DNA of 64,000 nucleotides from Aureimonas sp. AU22 (GCF_001463745.1 NZ_BBWJ01000043.1:1-64000); one strand, 5' to 3'; positions 1 to 9,843 are shown, counted from the stretch's first letter. Numbers and translations are program-made. The notes: a model not told the origin generated them from the sequence alone.

Positions 1-2
1 AC

Positions 3-53
3 CCCGCCGAGATCGCGATGGTGCTCGACGAGTGCGAGCGCCAGGGCCATTGA
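3..53 (+). CDS. C-terminal tail of an upstream gene (partial)
   Basis: The first bases carry an open frame of 16 codons that runs in from outside the window and stops at TGA 51-53. The residues end in DECERQGH. The stop overlaps the possible TTG start of the next gene, which would be typical of translational coupling. Too little is present to name a family. Confidence 0.35.
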   Translation, partial: PAEIAMVLDECERQGH

Positions 54-736
54 CGTCGCTTCGCAGAGGTCCGGAAACCGAGCTCTATGGTCCCGTCAAG
101 CGCTTCCTCGAAGAGCTTGGTTTTGCCGTGAAGGGCGAAATCGGGGGCTGCGATCTCCTCGGCGTGCGCGACGGCGAGCCGCCGGTGGTCGTCGTCTGCG
201 AACTGAAGCAGGCGTTCAACCTCGAACTCGTGCTGCAGGGCGTCGACCGGGCCGCGGCCAGCGACGAAGTCTGGCTCGCCGCGCGCCTGTCGATCCGAGG
301 CAAGGGACGCGAAGCCGACGCGCGGTTCCGCAATCTCTGCCGGCGCCTCGGCTTCGGGCTCCTGGGTGTCGGTGCCGACGATCAGGTTCATTGTCTCCTG
401 AGCCCCACCGCGTTGATGCCCCGCCGGGATCCGAGGCGACGCTCGCGCCTTCTCGACGAGCACCGAAGGCGGCAAGGCGATCCCGTGCCGGGTGGGGGCT
501 CCCGCGCGCCGATCATGACGGCCTATCGCCAGCAGGCGCTCGTCTGCGCCCGCGCATTGGCGGCGGGCCCGAGACGACCGCGCGACCTGGCGGCCTCTGT
601 ACCGAAGGCCGCGGCCATCCTGCACCGAAATGTCTATGGCTGGTTCGAGCGCACGGCCCACGGCGTCTATGCCCTCACACCAGCCGGCCATGACGCGCTC
701 GCGCGCTGGCCTGTCACCATCGAGACGACATCATAG
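32..736 (+). CDS. DUF2161 family PD-(D/E)XK nuclease-like protein
   Basis: The protein opens with the ETELYGPVKRFLEELGF segment that typifies DUF2161, followed by a nuclease-like core: an Asp in GGCDLLGVRDGE and an ELK triad in VVVVCELKQAFNLELVLQG. This spacing is that of a PD-(D/E)XK fold. The last ~70 residues resemble a small winged-helix region (RNVYGWFERTAHGVYALTPAG). The family's biochemical role is unknown to me; a nucleic-acid-cleaving activity is inference from the fold. The start is uncertain: GTG at 32 is used here, but TTG at 50, which overlaps the upstream stop, would place the conserved segment closer to the N-terminus. It appears to be the last gene of an operon entering from the left. 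Confidence 0.75.
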   Translation: MRAPGPLTSLRRGPETELYGPVKRFLEELGFAVKGEIGGCDLLGVRDGEPPVVVVCELKQAFNLELVLQGVDRAAASDEVWLAARLSIRGKGREADARFRNLCRRLGFGLLGVGADDQVHCLLSPTALMPRRDPRRRSRLLDEHRRRQGDPVPGGGSRAPIMTAYRQQALVCARALAAGPRRPRDLAASVPKAAAILHRNVYGWFERTAHGVYALTPAGHDALARWPVTIETTS

Positions 737-817
737 GAGGCACGCCCGGCGGCGGCGCATCGACCAAGTATCGGAGCGGCTGGCATGTCAGGTTCCGGCG
801 CCGCGCCGATCGACGCA

Positions 818-1025
818 GCGCGAGGATCGTCGCCGAAGGCTGGCGCTGCCCATGCAAACATCGGGCGACCACGCTTGCGCCCGGGCCACCGTCCGCCGCC
901 AACTGCCGCTCGGCCGTGGCCGGTCGTGCAAATCCCAACCCGCTTTCCGGGCGACCTCGACCGTCGGCGACACGCCCACCGTCCACCACCTTTGAACCGG
1001 ACCACCGAGAGGGCCGGCCACCCTC
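818..1025 (+). pseudogene. Decayed 3' end of an IS3-family element (copy 1)
   Basis: This stretch has no long meaningful frame but aligns by eye with the 3' ends of two other IS3 remnants, at ~14100-14300 and ~61500-61712. Shared blocks include CTGGCGCTGCC, ACCGTCCGCC, CCGTGGCCGG, CAACCCGCTT and the terminal TTTGAACCGG-type end. It is the most degraded of the three copies. It fills most of the gap between the DUF2161 gene and the PAS protein gene; I see nothing else in the remaining bases. Confidence 0.6.
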
Positions 1026-1108
1026 CAAGCCCATACGATGAAGGCCTATAAATAGGGGGCGAAGCGGGTGGAGCGCGGCCCGCGGGATCGTGCGGCATTC
1101 AGGGGGTG

Positions 1109-1675
1109 TCAGGCGTCGTCCCGGCCGCCGTCCGACGTCCCGTCGGATCGCATGTGCGCCGCCAGCCGAAAGCCCGCTTCCAGCAGCACGGCCTCGATCA
1201 GCCGCCGCAGCAGCGACTCGCCGGCATCGTCCGCGAGGTCCCTCGCTTGCATCAGGTTCTCGATGACCTCCGAGAGAAGCCCCGTCGGACCGGAGGCCGC
1301 GCCGGTCGAGGCGTCGCCGCTCAGGAGATACCCGGACAGGTGGGTGCAATCACCGGCCCGGTTGAGGAAGCACTGCCCGCTCGCGTGAACCTGCCGCAAC
1401 CCGTGGATCACGCTGATCACGCGGTAGCTCGCCTGAAACGCTTCCCCGCTCGCAATGGCCTGCGCGCTGCGGCGCGTCAGTTCCGGCAGATCGTCGGGAT
1501 GGACGGCGTCCAGGAACGTGCGGAGCGGGACACCGGACTGCCCGTGGTTCGGATCCACGTTGAAGTACTCGCAGACCCGTTGGTCGGCGATCACGAGATT
1601 GTTGACCTTGTCGGACGTCCAGATGCCGATCAGCTCGTCTGCCGGCCTGAGGTTCTTGACCCTCCTGTCATCCAT
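1109..1675 (-). CDS. PAS-domain protein
   Basis: A 188-residue protein whose first ~120 residues look like one PAS fold (ELIGIWTSDKVNNLVIADQ, then FLDAVHPDDLPELTRRSAQ, then ASYRVISVIHGLRQVHASG). The HPDD turn and the following basic strand are typical of the PAS_3 class. The C-terminal ~60 residues are helical, with VIENLMQARDLADDAGESLL, and could be a dimerisation segment. There is no attached kinase, GGDEF or HTH domain, so it is a stand-alone sensor or adaptor. Partner and ligand cannot be read from the context. The gene stands alone, with an IS remnant on one side and a long gap on the other. Confidence 0.7.
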   Translation of the reverse strand: MDDRRVKNLRPADELIGIWTSDKVNNLVIADQRVCEYFNVDPNHGQSGVPLRTFLDAVHPDDLPELTRRSAQAIASGEAFQASYRVISVIHGLRQVHASGQCFLNRAGDCTHLSGYLLSGDASTGAASGPTGLLSEVIENLMQARDLADDAGESLLRRLIEAVLLEAGFRLAAHMRSDGTSDGGRDDA

Positions 1676-2163
1676 CCCGTCCTCGCGTCGAAACTACGGC
1701 AAGACCGTGAACGGTAGGGCGCTGGCGGGGTACGGCGAGATCCGTCGCAGAATGGGCGGTTCGATCGCACGTGACCGGATGACGCGTCATGCCTCGAGAT
1801 CGGGTTGGGGACGGGTCGATTTCGACCAGATATCCCGTCGACGAGCACATCGGCCGGCGCCTGACCCGGGAGCGCACCCCGCGCCCGTCAGTCCACAACC
1901 GCGGCAACCCAGTCTGCGTACCGCAGCGACGGCATGACATCGCCGAGCTCGCCTTGATCGCTTTTCTGCAAGGGCCGGAGCGTGCTTCCACAAAGCGAGC
2001 GGCATGCGGGGCGCTGGCGCGACGCGTGGATGTGATCGATCCGGCTGGCCAGCGACGGCCATCGAGGCTATCTTACCGGTCAAGGCGTGTGCTGCGTGCG
2101 CCCTGGGCTTCCCAAAACCGACGGAGAACTGGATCAACCTTTCGCAAGAAGGAACGCGAAGCC
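1676..2163. other. Intergenic region between PAS gene and nhaA
   Basis: A gap of about 490 bases between divergent genes. An open frame runs into nhaA from 1789, but its first 125 residues have no NhaA similarity and look like antisense-type composition. A purine-rich stretch, AGAAGGAACGCG, precedes the ATG at 2164. I see no RNA gene, strong inverted repeat or mobile element here. Confidence 0.4.
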
Positions 2164-3372
2164 ATGTCCTCTCCGCCCGTCGTCAAGATCGGCAGCCAGC
2201 GTCCGTCCGGCTTCCTGCGCCGCTTCATGGCAAGCGAGGCCGCCGGCGGTCTCGTGCTGATGGCTGCGGCCGCGCTCGCGCTCGGGATCGCGAACTCCCC
2301 CGCCGCCTCGCTCTACTTCGAGGCTTTGCATGTCTATGTCGGCGGACTGTCGATCCAGCACTGGATCAACGACGCCCTGATGGCCGTGTTCTTCCTGCTC
2401 GTCGGCCTCGAGATCAAGCGCGAGGTCGTGGGCGGGCAGCTGTCGAGCTGGCAGGCGCGGATCCTGCCGGGCCTTGCGGCGCTCGGCGGCATGGCGGCAC
2501 CCGCCCTGTTCTTCGTCGCCTTCAACACGGGGTCGCCCGAGACGCTGCGGGGCTGGGCGATCCCGGCCGCGACCGACATCGCCTTCGCGCTCGGCGTCCT
2601 GTCGCTCCTCGGCAGCCGAGTGCCGATCTCGCTGAAGGTGTTCCTCACCGCGCTCGCCATCATCGACGACCTCGGCGCGGTGCTGATCATCGCCTTCTTC
2701 TACACCGCCGATCTCGACGTCGCGGCGCTCGCCGGCGCCGCCGCGGTGGTGGCGATCCTCGTCGGGCTGAACCGGGCGGGCGTGACGCGCCTTCTGCCCT
2801 ATCTCGTGCTCGGCGCCGCGCTCTGGCTTCTCGTTCTCCTGTCGGGCATCCATGCGACGCTGGCGGGCGTGGTCCTGGCGCTCACCATTCCGCTCGTGGT
2901 GGAGACGCCCGGGCTCCAGGAGGAGGAGCCGCCGCTCCTGAAGCTCGAGCACGCCATCCAGCCCTGGGTGGCGTTCGCCATCGTTCCGATCTTCGGCTTT
3001 GCCAACGCGGGCGTGTCGTTTGCCGGGTTCACGCCGGCGGCCCTCCTCGATCCGGTTCCGCTCGGCGTCGCCGCCGGGCTGTTCCTCGGCAAGCAGGTCG
3101 GCGTGTTCGGGGTCATGGCCCTGGCGATCCGGGCGCGCTGGGCGAGCCTGCCGGAGCGGGCGACCTGGGCGCAGGTCTACGGCGTCTCGCTTCTCTGCGG
3201 CATCGGCTTCACCATGAGCCTGTTCATCGGCCTCCTGGCGTTCCCCACGAACCAGCTACTCCAGGACGAGGTGAAGCTTGGGGTCCTGATGGGATCGCTC
3301 CTCTCCGGCGTCGCCGGGGCGCTGGTGCTCGGCCTGGCGCCGGGGCGAGGCGCGCGCCCGCAGCCAACTTGA
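2164..3372 (+). CDS. nhaA: Na+/H+ antiporter NhaA
   Basis: The inner-membrane sodium/proton antiporter exports Na+ in exchange for protons and supports pH and salt homeostasis. The ~402-residue product has the usual length and shows the recognised order of segments: [20 protein letters not shown] near the N-terminus, [38 protein letters not shown] containing the conserved TDIAFA, and [20 protein letters not shown] with the paired Asp residues that bind the cation. Later helices [14 protein letters not shown] and [10 protein letters not shown] are also family signatures. ATG 2164 is chosen because it begins the family-like sequence and has a purine-rich stretch upstream. It appears monocistronic. 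Confidence 0.96.
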   Translation: MSSPPVVKIGSQRPSGFLRRFMASEAAGGLVLMAAAALALGIANSPAASLYFEALHVYVGGLSIQHWINDALMAVFFLLVGLEIKREVVGGQLSSWQARILPGLAALGGMAAPALFFVAFNTGSPETLRGWAIPAATDIAFALGVLSLLGSRVPISLKVFLTALAIIDDLGAVLIIAFFYTADLDVAALAGAAAVVAILVGLNRAGVTRLLPYLVLGAALWLLVLLSGIHATLAGVVLALTIPLVVETPGLQEEEPPLLKLEHAIQPWVAFAIVPIFGFANAGVSFAGFTPAALLDPVPLGVAAGLFLGKQVGVFGVMALAIRARWASLPERATWAQVYGVSLLCGIGFTMSLFIGLLAFPTNQLLQDEVKLGVLMGSLLSGVAGALVLGLAPGRGARPQPT

Positions 3373-3531
3373 GGAACCGGTTTCGCTCCGACGCCGCCCT
3401 GACGCCGAATTGACGCCTTTCCGGGGAGCGGTAAGCTCGCCACGGACCGGTCCGGCATCGTCGGACCGGACTTCAGCGACAGCCAATTCACGTCACCTGA
3501 CGATCTCGATCGGAGCGAATGGCGAGCGATC

Positions 3532-4734
3532 ATGGGGCAAGACGACTTCGACCAACTCGTCCTGAGCATCTACGACTGCGCCGTCGACCCGACATCCTGG
3601 CCATCGGCCCTCACGCGGACCGCCCGCTTCCTCGGAGCGAGGGGCGCCTTCGTCTTCGAGCTTCAGGGCGGCGGCGGGGCGCGTCGCATCGCGGCCCGCT
3701 GTTTCAGCGACACCTATGACGGGGCGCTCGTCCAGCAGTATCTGGACCGCCACAACGACCAGGAGCTGATCGATCAGGACATCTTCGCCCGGCACTCGAA
3801 GCAGTCGGATGCGATCGAGATGATCCCCGATACGGTGCTCGCGGACACGGAGGCCGAACTGCGCGAGCGAGCCAACGTTCGCGAGATGCAGCAGTATCGC
3901 ATCGGTCACCGAGCAGGTGCCCTTCTCAACAAGGACCATCTCGACCAGGACCGCTTCGCTCTCCAGTTCTCGACCAGCTGGGAGAGGATCTCGCCCGAGC
4001 AGCTTCGGCTGGCATCGCGCGTGATGCCCCATATCGCGAAGTCCCTGAACATCTCCCGCCCGCTGACGAAGCTGGCTGAAACGCATGGGGCCATCGAGCA
4101 GTCGCTGGACCTTCTCGCCGTCGGGGTCTGCGTGATCGATTCGCGCGGAATGATCGTCACCGCCAATGCCGAGTTCCGGGCGCAGATGGCGGCTTACGGC
4201 ATCTTCCGCCTCGACCCGCAGGGACGGCTTGCGATGCGATCGGAGGAATCGATGCGCAGCTTCGCCCGGTTGACGGCGGACGCCAGCGGTCACGGACGCT
4301 TCGGCGGCCGGCCGCGCAAGGAGGCGATCGTGGCGACCGTGAACGGGGAGGAGCATACGCTTTGCGTCGAGGTCGCACCCCTGCAGAAGGCCGCCTCGTT
4401 CGGCGAGCCCGACCTCGTCGGCCACATCGTCTACAGCATGGACACCGGCAAGGGCTTTGCGATCGACGAGGAGATGGTCGCCCCGCTCTTCGCGCTCACG
4501 AAGGCCGAAGCGAGCGTCCTGACGCTCATGGCCGAGGGGCTGACCAACCCGCAGATATCGGACATGCGGGAGCGATCGCTGGAAACGATCAATTCGCAGG
4601 TCAAGGCGGTCCTGGAAAAGACCGGCTCGGCCAACCGCACGCAGGCCATCCGCCTCGCGGTCAACGTGTCGTCCTCGTTTCTGATGTCGAAGCCCCGGAC
4701 GGCGCCGAAGGAAGGCGTTCCGCCTCGAGAGTGA
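3532..4734 (+). CDS. LuxR-type HTH transcriptional regulator
   Basis: A 400-residue regulator with a C-terminal LuxR/GerE helix-turn-helix (about residues 322-385: LTKAEASVLTLMAEGLTNPQISDMR, then TINSQVKAVLEKTG and NRTQAIRLAV). The ~300 N-terminal residues are a PAS/GAF-like sensor region common to standalone regulators of this type in rhizobia, with VICVIDSRGMIVTANAEF-like sequence around residues 200-220 resembling a PAS strand. No receiver domain is present, so it is probably ligand- or state-sensing rather than phosphorylated. It is convergent with the LysE-type exporter gene and divergent from nothing obvious, so the target genes are not evident. Confidence 0.85.
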   Translation: MGQDDFDQLVLSIYDCAVDPTSWPSALTRTARFLGARGAFVFELQGGGGARRIAARCFSDTYDGALVQQYLDRHNDQELIDQDIFARHSKQSDAIEMIPDTVLADTEAELRERANVREMQQYRIGHRAGALLNKDHLDQDRFALQFSTSWERISPEQLRLASRVMPHIAKSLNISRPLTKLAETHGAIEQSLDLLAVGVCVIDSRGMIVTANAEFRAQMAAYGIFRLDPQGRLAMRSEESMRSFARLTADASGHGRFGGRPRKEAIVATVNGEEHTLCVEVAPLQKAASFGEPDLVGHIVYSMDTGKGFAIDEEMVAPLFALTKAEASVLTLMAEGLTNPQISDMRERSLETINSQVKAVLEKTGSANRTQAIRLAVNVSSSFLMSKPRTAPKEGVPPRE

Positions 4735-4787
4735 AGCAGATCATCCTGCGCCCGGTGCCGCGACGACGCTTCGAATTTCCAACGGCA

Positions 4788-5561
4788 TCAGCGGGATGCG
4801 CTCAAGGTCGTCGCTGAAGCCTCGTTCGGCCGACCGAACGCCGTTCCGTCGCGCATCGGCCCTTCACCCCGAACGCTGACGGCGGCCCCGTGCGGCCGAT
4901 CGACGACCCATCCCTTCAGGACCGGCACGAGGAACGCGAGGCCGACCAGCGCCAGCGAGATCGCCGAGGCGCGGGTAACGAGGCGCAGACGTCGTTCGTC
5001 GAGACGTTCGTGGCTCAGGAGGCGAACGGCGATGACCACGGTGCTCCACCAGGCGAACGATCCGGCGGCGACGCCGAAGACGACGAAGAACGGGATCCCG
5101 ACCCCCGGCGTTCGCCCGAGGAGGCCGTCGAAGGAGGGAATGACGGCCACGAAGAAGAAGACCGTCATCGGGTTCGTCGAGCCGAGGAGCAGGGCCGAAG
5201 CGTAGGATTTGCCCAAGCGCCGCGCCAACCGGCCGGAGAGCGCCATCTGGTCCTTCTCCAAGCGCTGCGTCGACGTCAGAGCGCGAAAGGCGAACACGAA
5301 CAGAAGGCATGCGGACGCGATCGTGAAGACGTCCGAGTTGGCTCCGACGAAGCTGGCGATCTCGCTCGAGCCGCGCACCGCGAGTGTCGCGTAGGCCGCA
5401 TGCACGGTGGCGATGCCGAGCCCCGACGCCAGACCGACCGCAAGCCCGCCGGCGAGGCAGCGGTGGACGCAGAGCAAAAAGGAGGGCCCCACCGGGACCG
5501 CGATCGAGAGGCCGATCAAGACGCCCGAGAACAGGTCGGCTGCAGTCTCGCTTGCATGCAT
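4788..5561 (-). CDS. LysE/RhtB-family translocator
   Basis: An inner-membrane exporter of the LysE superfamily, which moves amino acids or similar small molecules out of the cell. After the ATG at 5561 comes FSGVLIGLSIAVPVGPSFLL, the typical N-terminal helix with its conserved PVGP turn, then VGLASGLGIATVHAAYATL. LLLGSTNPMTVFFFVAVIPS is the central helix, carrying the family N-P motif. About six hydrophobic segments fit the ~257 residues. The open frame extends upstream, but the extra 90 residues are Arg-rich and not family-like. Substrate cannot be inferred from context. Confidence 0.88.
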   Translation of the reverse strand: MHASETAADLFSGVLIGLSIAVPVGPSFLLCVHRCLAGGLAVGLASGLGIATVHAAYATLAVRGSSEIASFVGANSDVFTIASACLLFVFAFRALTSTQRLEKDQMALSGRLARRLGKSYASALLLGSTNPMTVFFFVAVIPSFDGLLGRTPGVGIPFFVVFGVAAGSFAWWSTVVIAVRLLSHERLDERRLRLVTRASAISLALVGLAFLVPVLKGWVVDRPHGAAVSVRGEGPMRDGTAFGRPNEASATTLSASR

Positions 5562-5883
5562 GGGCAGCCCCTGGAACCGGTCTCGTGCCGTCCGCGCCAT
5601 CGAAGCGTCGGCGCTCGCAGGCCGACCATTTCTCCGGCCGATCGCCGCGTCATCACGCGATCGGGGGATGCGCCGCCTGATCCGCTCCTCGCCGGCACCG
5701 TTCGCGGCCGCGGTCCGTCGCCCCCGGCTCGAGGGTGCGCCGCAGGGCGCTCCCGTCCCCCGAACTGGTGATGCCGATCGCCTTGCGACGTTCCAGACTC
5801 CCCGCCGACATCCGCAACGATGGACCTCCACGCCCTTTCGGGTTCACGAGGGCCGCTGACCAGGGTTCGAGGAGGACCAATCC

Positions 5884-7731
5884 ATGCTTTTCACGCTCGG
5901 TCACGGACAGCACGTCATCGTCGAGCCTTCGCCGCCCGCCAACGCGGCGAGGTCTTTGCGCAAGCCGGCGGAGGTCGTGCCGCTGGGCGCCGTCGTCGAC
6001 GAGGGGGACGAAACGATGGCGCCAGGGGAGACGAACCGGGCCCGCGCCCTCCGCGCCAAGCCCGCCGCACCGCTCGGCGGCCCGTTCGCCTACTATTTCG
6101 CGCAAGCGCCGGATGCGCCCGACCTTCCGGACATGGCGGCGAAGCTCGATGCGCTGGCGGAGGCCATGGTGGAGGCGGACGGCGATCCGGACGCACAGAA
6201 CTCCGATATTCCGCCGATCTTCACCTATTTCGGTCAGTTCATCGATCACGACATCACCGCGAACACGGACCGCGACGGCGCGATCTCGATCATCGAGGGA
6301 GCGCAACTGGCGCCGCTCCCTCGATCCACGGTCACGAGCGGCCTTCTCAACTTGCGGAACGGGGCACTGGAGCTGGACAGCCTCTACGGCGACGGGCCGG
6401 ACCAGGGACCGTTCTCGAGGAAGCTCGCTCGGCTGATGCGGCACCCGACGCTCAAGGACAAGATGCGGATCGGCCTCCCATCGAAACCGGACGGCAACCG
6501 GCCGCCGCTACCGGCCGACCCGGCGGCCGACCTCCTGCGCTTCGGTCGTCTCATCGGCATCGACGCGTCCGATCACGTCACGCCTGAGGACCTCCAGGCG
6601 CTCGATCCCGCGTTGCGCGCAAGCTTCGTGGGGGCCGACGGAAAGCCGATCGTGCAGAAGGCGATCATCGGCGATGCGAGGAACGACGAGAACCTCATCG
6701 TCGCGCAGCTTCAATGCGCCTGGCTGCGCTTCCACAACCGGATGGTGGATCGCTCGCACGAGACCGGCAGCGGTTTCCACGACGGCGACCGGTTCGAATG
6801 GGCGCGGCAGCGCGTCCGCTGGCACTACCAGTGGCTGGTGGTCAACGCCTACCTGCCGACGGTCTGCGATCCCGCCATCCTCTCGCGCGTGAAGACCGCG
6901 AACGCGCCGCTCTATGCCGCGTTCTTCGCGGCCCACGGCTCGGGCGACGCCAGACGGATGCCCCTGCCGCTGGAGTTCTCGGTCGCGGGGTTCCGGTTCG
7001 GCCATTCGATGGTGCGCGGCGCCTACGATCACAACCGGTTCTTCGGACGCGCCGAGGGCGGCTCGACGCCGTTCATCGACCGGGCGCCCTTCGACCTCCT
7101 GTTCGCCTTCACGGGCAACGGCCATCCGCCGATGCCCTCGCCGCAAGGGGTGCAGGAGACGCTTCCGACGAACTGGATCATCGAATGGGACCGGTTCGTC
7201 GCCGTCGACCCGGCCTTCCCGGATCGCAGCGCGAGACGGATCGACACGCGCCTCGCGCGCCCCTTGAGCGTTCTGAAGAACGAGGCCGAAGGCGTCTTCA
7301 AGCATCTCGCCAAACGCAACCTGCGTCGGGGCCATCGGCTCAATCTTCCCTCGGCGCAGGACTGCATCGCCGGCATCAACGCCATGCGACCCTACGGCGA
7401 CAGCGCCCTCTTCGCGCTCGACGAGGCGACCCTGTCGTCCGGCCGGACCGGCGACGCCGTGCGGGCCGGGGGCTTCGAGAAGCGCACGCCGCTCTGGTTC
7501 TACGTGCTCAAGGAAGCGGAGGAATCGGCCGGCGGCGCGCATCTCGGGGCCCTCGGCAGCACGCTCGTCGCCGAAACCCTGATCGGGCTGATTGCGAACG
7601 ATCCGACATCCTACTGGAACCAGGCGGGATCGGATCACGGCCGCTGGCATCCCCGGGATGCCAGCGGCCCGGGGCACCCGCCCGTCGACAGCCTGGCGGC
7701 GATGCTTTCCGTGGCGGGGCTTCTCGGCTGA
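5884..7731 (+). CDS. Animal-type (myeloperoxidase family) heme peroxidase
   Basis: A 615-residue heme peroxidase of the peroxidase-cyclooxygenase superfamily, which uses H2O2 to oxidise halides or organic substrates. The distal site FGQFIDHDIT (Gln118, Asp121, His122, Asp123) matches the heme-contacting Asp, catalytic His and calcium-binding Asp of mammalian enzymes. GDARNDENLIVAQLQ holds the catalytic Arg266 and a Glu269 in the position of the second heme-ester Glu. FRFGHSMVRGAYDHNRFF carries the proximal His374. LELDSLYGDGP is also a family signature. I see no classical signal peptide at the N-terminus, unlike the products downstream. It is the first gene of a five-gene same-strand run. Confidence 0.92.
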   Translation: MLFTLGHGQHVIVEPSPPANAARSLRKPAEVVPLGAVVDEGDETMAPGETNRARALRAKPAAPLGGPFAYYFAQAPDAPDLPDMAAKLDALAEAMVEADGDPDAQNSDIPPIFTYFGQFIDHDITANTDRDGAISIIEGAQLAPLPRSTVTSGLLNLRNGALELDSLYGDGPDQGPFSRKLARLMRHPTLKDKMRIGLPSKPDGNRPPLPADPAADLLRFGRLIGIDASDHVTPEDLQALDPALRASFVGADGKPIVQKAIIGDARNDENLIVAQLQCAWLRFHNRMVDRSHETGSGFHDGDRFEWARQRVRWHYQWLVVNAYLPTVCDPAILSRVKTANAPLYAAFFAAHGSGDARRMPLPLEFSVAGFRFGHSMVRGAYDHNRFFGRAEGGSTPFIDRAPFDLLFAFTGNGHPPMPSPQGVQETLPTNWIIEWDRFVAVDPAFPDRSARRIDTRLARPLSVLKNEAEGVFKHLAKRNLRRGHRLNLPSAQDCIAGINAMRPYGDSALFALDEATLSSGRTGDAVRAGGFEKRTPLWFYVLKEAEESAGGAHLGALGSTLVAETLIGLIANDPTSYWNQAGSDHGRWHPRDASGPGHPPVDSLAAMLSVAGLLG

Positions 7732-7749
7732 CGCCCCGCCACCGGGCGT
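7731..7749 (+). other. Small stem-loop just after the peroxidase stop codon
   Basis: ACGCCC and GGGCGT form a 6-bp stem with a 7-base loop, starting on the last base of the peroxidase stop codon. No T-run follows, so it is more likely an intercistronic hairpin than a terminator. Chance occurrence in GC-rich DNA is possible. Confidence 0.25.
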
Positions 7750-7869
7750 GTCTGGCGACCTCCCACGCCGGACACGTCATTTCGGATGCGCACTTCGGCA
7801 GTCGATGCTAGCCTGCCCGAAGAAAGCAGTCGCATTGCATGCATCAAGGTCCGGTTCTCGGGGGAATCG

Positions 7870-9831
7870 ATGTTGCGCAACGGGCTTGTTCGTCTTTCCA
7901 TCTCTTGTGCCGCGCTTCTCCTGTGCGTGGGGTTGCTCGACACGAGCCGCGACGTCGGCGCGGCGGAGACCGATACGGTCTGCAGCGGCAGCACCGTTTG
8001 CCTCGACCAGGGGTGGACGCTCGAGCAGCGGCAATGGTGGTATTCCGTGTCGCAAGGATCGCGGCTTCTGCCGTTGAGCTGGATGCGCGCGCTCGAAACG
8101 GCGGAAGCGGTCGGTGCTCCCGGCGAAGCGCCGCAGAAGTTCCTCGATCCGGCGCACATCGCCAGGCTCGGATATCTCGCCAATCCCGTCTCGCCCGCCA
8201 ATCCCGAGGGCCTGCCGCTCGGCTTTGCCGTGGATCAGGACACGAGCCGCAGCGCCGACATCATGTGCGATACGTTCCCGGCGGCATGCGACGGGCTGGT
8301 GATGCGCCAGAAGTGGGTCGGGCTGAACTGCGCCGCCTGCCACACCAGCGAGATCGAACTCGGCGACCGCCGCCTGCGCATCGAAGGCGCGCCGGCCATG
8401 GCCGACTTCCAGGCCTTCGAGGAGGAGATCGCGGCCGCGCTCCGGCTGACGCTGGCCGACCGGTCGCGCTTCGACCGCTTCGCGCGCGAGGTGCTCGGCG
8501 ACACGATGTCGATCGAAGGCCGGCAGGCGCTGGAAGCGCAGGTCTCCGAACAGCTGGGCTGGCAGCAGGCGCTTCTCGACAAGAACGCCACCCCGCTGCG
8601 CTACGGTCACGGCCGGCTCGACGCGCAGGGCCATATCCTCAACAAGGTCGCGATGACGACGGGGGTGGCGGATCAGCCAAGAACCATCGCGGCCGATGCG
8701 CCGGCCAGCTACCCCTTCATCTGGAACACCTCGCAGCAGGGCAAGATCCAGTGGAACGGGATCGCCAACAACATCTTCAAGATCGACCTGTTCGGCTTCG
8801 AGACCGACATCGGCGCGCTCATCCGCAACACGTCCGAAGTGGTCGGCGTCTTCGCGCATATCGACACCCGTCGCGGCAAGGCGACGCGTGGCTACGCGTC
8901 CAGCCTGCGCCTGCCGGCCATGGTGGCTCTGGAGCGCCAGCTTTCGGTCCTCCAGTCGCCGCGCTGGCCCGAGGAACTCCTCGGGCGGATCGACTACGAC
9001 CGGGCGACGAAGGGCAAGGCCGTGTTCGACCGGATGGCTTGCGCCTCGTGCCATCAGCCCTTGGCGCCGGACGACACCCGAAGCCCGCTCAAGGAGGTGA
9101 TGACGCCGCTCGCGGAGGCCGGAACCGACATCTTCCTCGCTTGCAACACGTTCCTGCATCGCTCGAAGGCCGGCAACTTCGCCGGGCAGAAGATCTTCGG
9201 CGTCGCCGGTGATCGCATCGCGGACACCGACTTCACGCGGACCATGCTCGTCAACACGGCGGTCGGAGCGGTCGCCGGACAGTTCGACGACCTCCTGCTC
9301 AGCCTCTTCACCGACGTCGCGCCGAACGGCCGGCCGTCCGCGTCGCCCTCCCTCGATCGGCGTGATTTCCTGCCGGGCGTCGACGATCCCGCCAAGAAGG
9401 CGCGCGCCCGCGTCTGCCTGACGAACTCCGACGAACTCCTCGCCTACAAGGCGCGCTCGCTCAACGGGATCTGGGCCACCGCCCCCTATCTGCACAACGG
9501 GTCCGTGCCGACGCTCTACGACCTGTTCCTGCCGGCCGGCGTCCAACTCGTGGGCCCGAGCGAGGCGGACCGAGCGGAGGGCGCGGCCGCGACCGCGGGC
9601 GAGGTCGGGCCGCACCGGCCGGAGGTCTTCGGCGTGGGCGGTCGGACGTTCGATCCCATGAAGGTCGGCTTCCGCAGCGATCCCGCACTCAGCCCTTCGG
9701 TGTTCCGGGTGCGCGATCCCGCCACCGGCGCGCCCATTCCCGGCAACTACAATTCCGGACATGACTACGGAAACGCCGCCCTGTCGGATGCCGAACGCCA
9801 CGATCTCGTCGAGTACCTGAAGACGTTGTGA
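7870..9831 (+). CDS. RoxA-like di-heme cytochrome c / cytochrome c peroxidase-type protein
   Basis: A 653-residue exported protein with two c-type heme sites, CAACH (residues 154-158) and CASCH (391-395). The N-terminal LVRLSISCAALLLCVGLL segment looks like a signal peptide, giving periplasmic or extracellular location. The C-terminal block RSLNGIWATAPYLHNGSVPT is characteristic of the family that includes rubber oxygenase RoxA and related di-heme peroxidases. The length is close to RoxA rather than to the ~350-residue CcpA peroxidases. Substrate is unknown: hydroperoxides, or a C=C-containing polymer in the RoxA manner, are both possible. ATG 7870 precedes the leader directly. It sits between the heme peroxidase and a metalloprotease, 13 bases before the latter. 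Confidence 0.88.
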   Translation: MLRNGLVRLSISCAALLLCVGLLDTSRDVGAAETDTVCSGSTVCLDQGWTLEQRQWWYSVSQGSRLLPLSWMRALETAEAVGAPGEAPQKFLDPAHIARLGYLANPVSPANPEGLPLGFAVDQDTSRSADIMCDTFPAACDGLVMRQKWVGLNCAACHTSEIELGDRRLRIEGAPAMADFQAFEEEIAAALRLTLADRSRFDRFAREVLGDTMSIEGRQALEAQVSEQLGWQQALLDKNATPLRYGHGRLDAQGHILNKVAMTTGVADQPRTIAADAPASYPFIWNTSQQGKIQWNGIANNIFKIDLFGFETDIGALIRNTSEVVGVFAHIDTRRGKATRGYASSLRLPAMVALERQLSVLQSPRWPEELLGRIDYDRATKGKAVFDRMACASCHQPLAPDDTRSPLKEVMTPLAEAGTDIFLACNTFLHRSKAGNFAGQKIFGVAGDRIADTDFTRTMLVNTAVGAVAGQFDDLLLSLFTDVAPNGRPSASPSLDRRDFLPGVDDPAKKARARVCLTNSDELLAYKARSLNGIWATAPYLHNGSVPTLYDLFLPAGVQLVGPSEADRAEGAAATAGEVGPHRPEVFGVGGRTFDPMKVGFRSDPALSPSVFRVRDPATGAPIPGNYNSGHDYGNAALSDAERHDLVEYLKTL

Positions 9832-9843
9832 GGGAGGGCCGGG

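Noticed and set aside
1789-2163. N-terminal extension of NhaA by 125 residues
   Set aside because: The extension has no NhaA similarity, while ATG 2164 gives the family's normal length.
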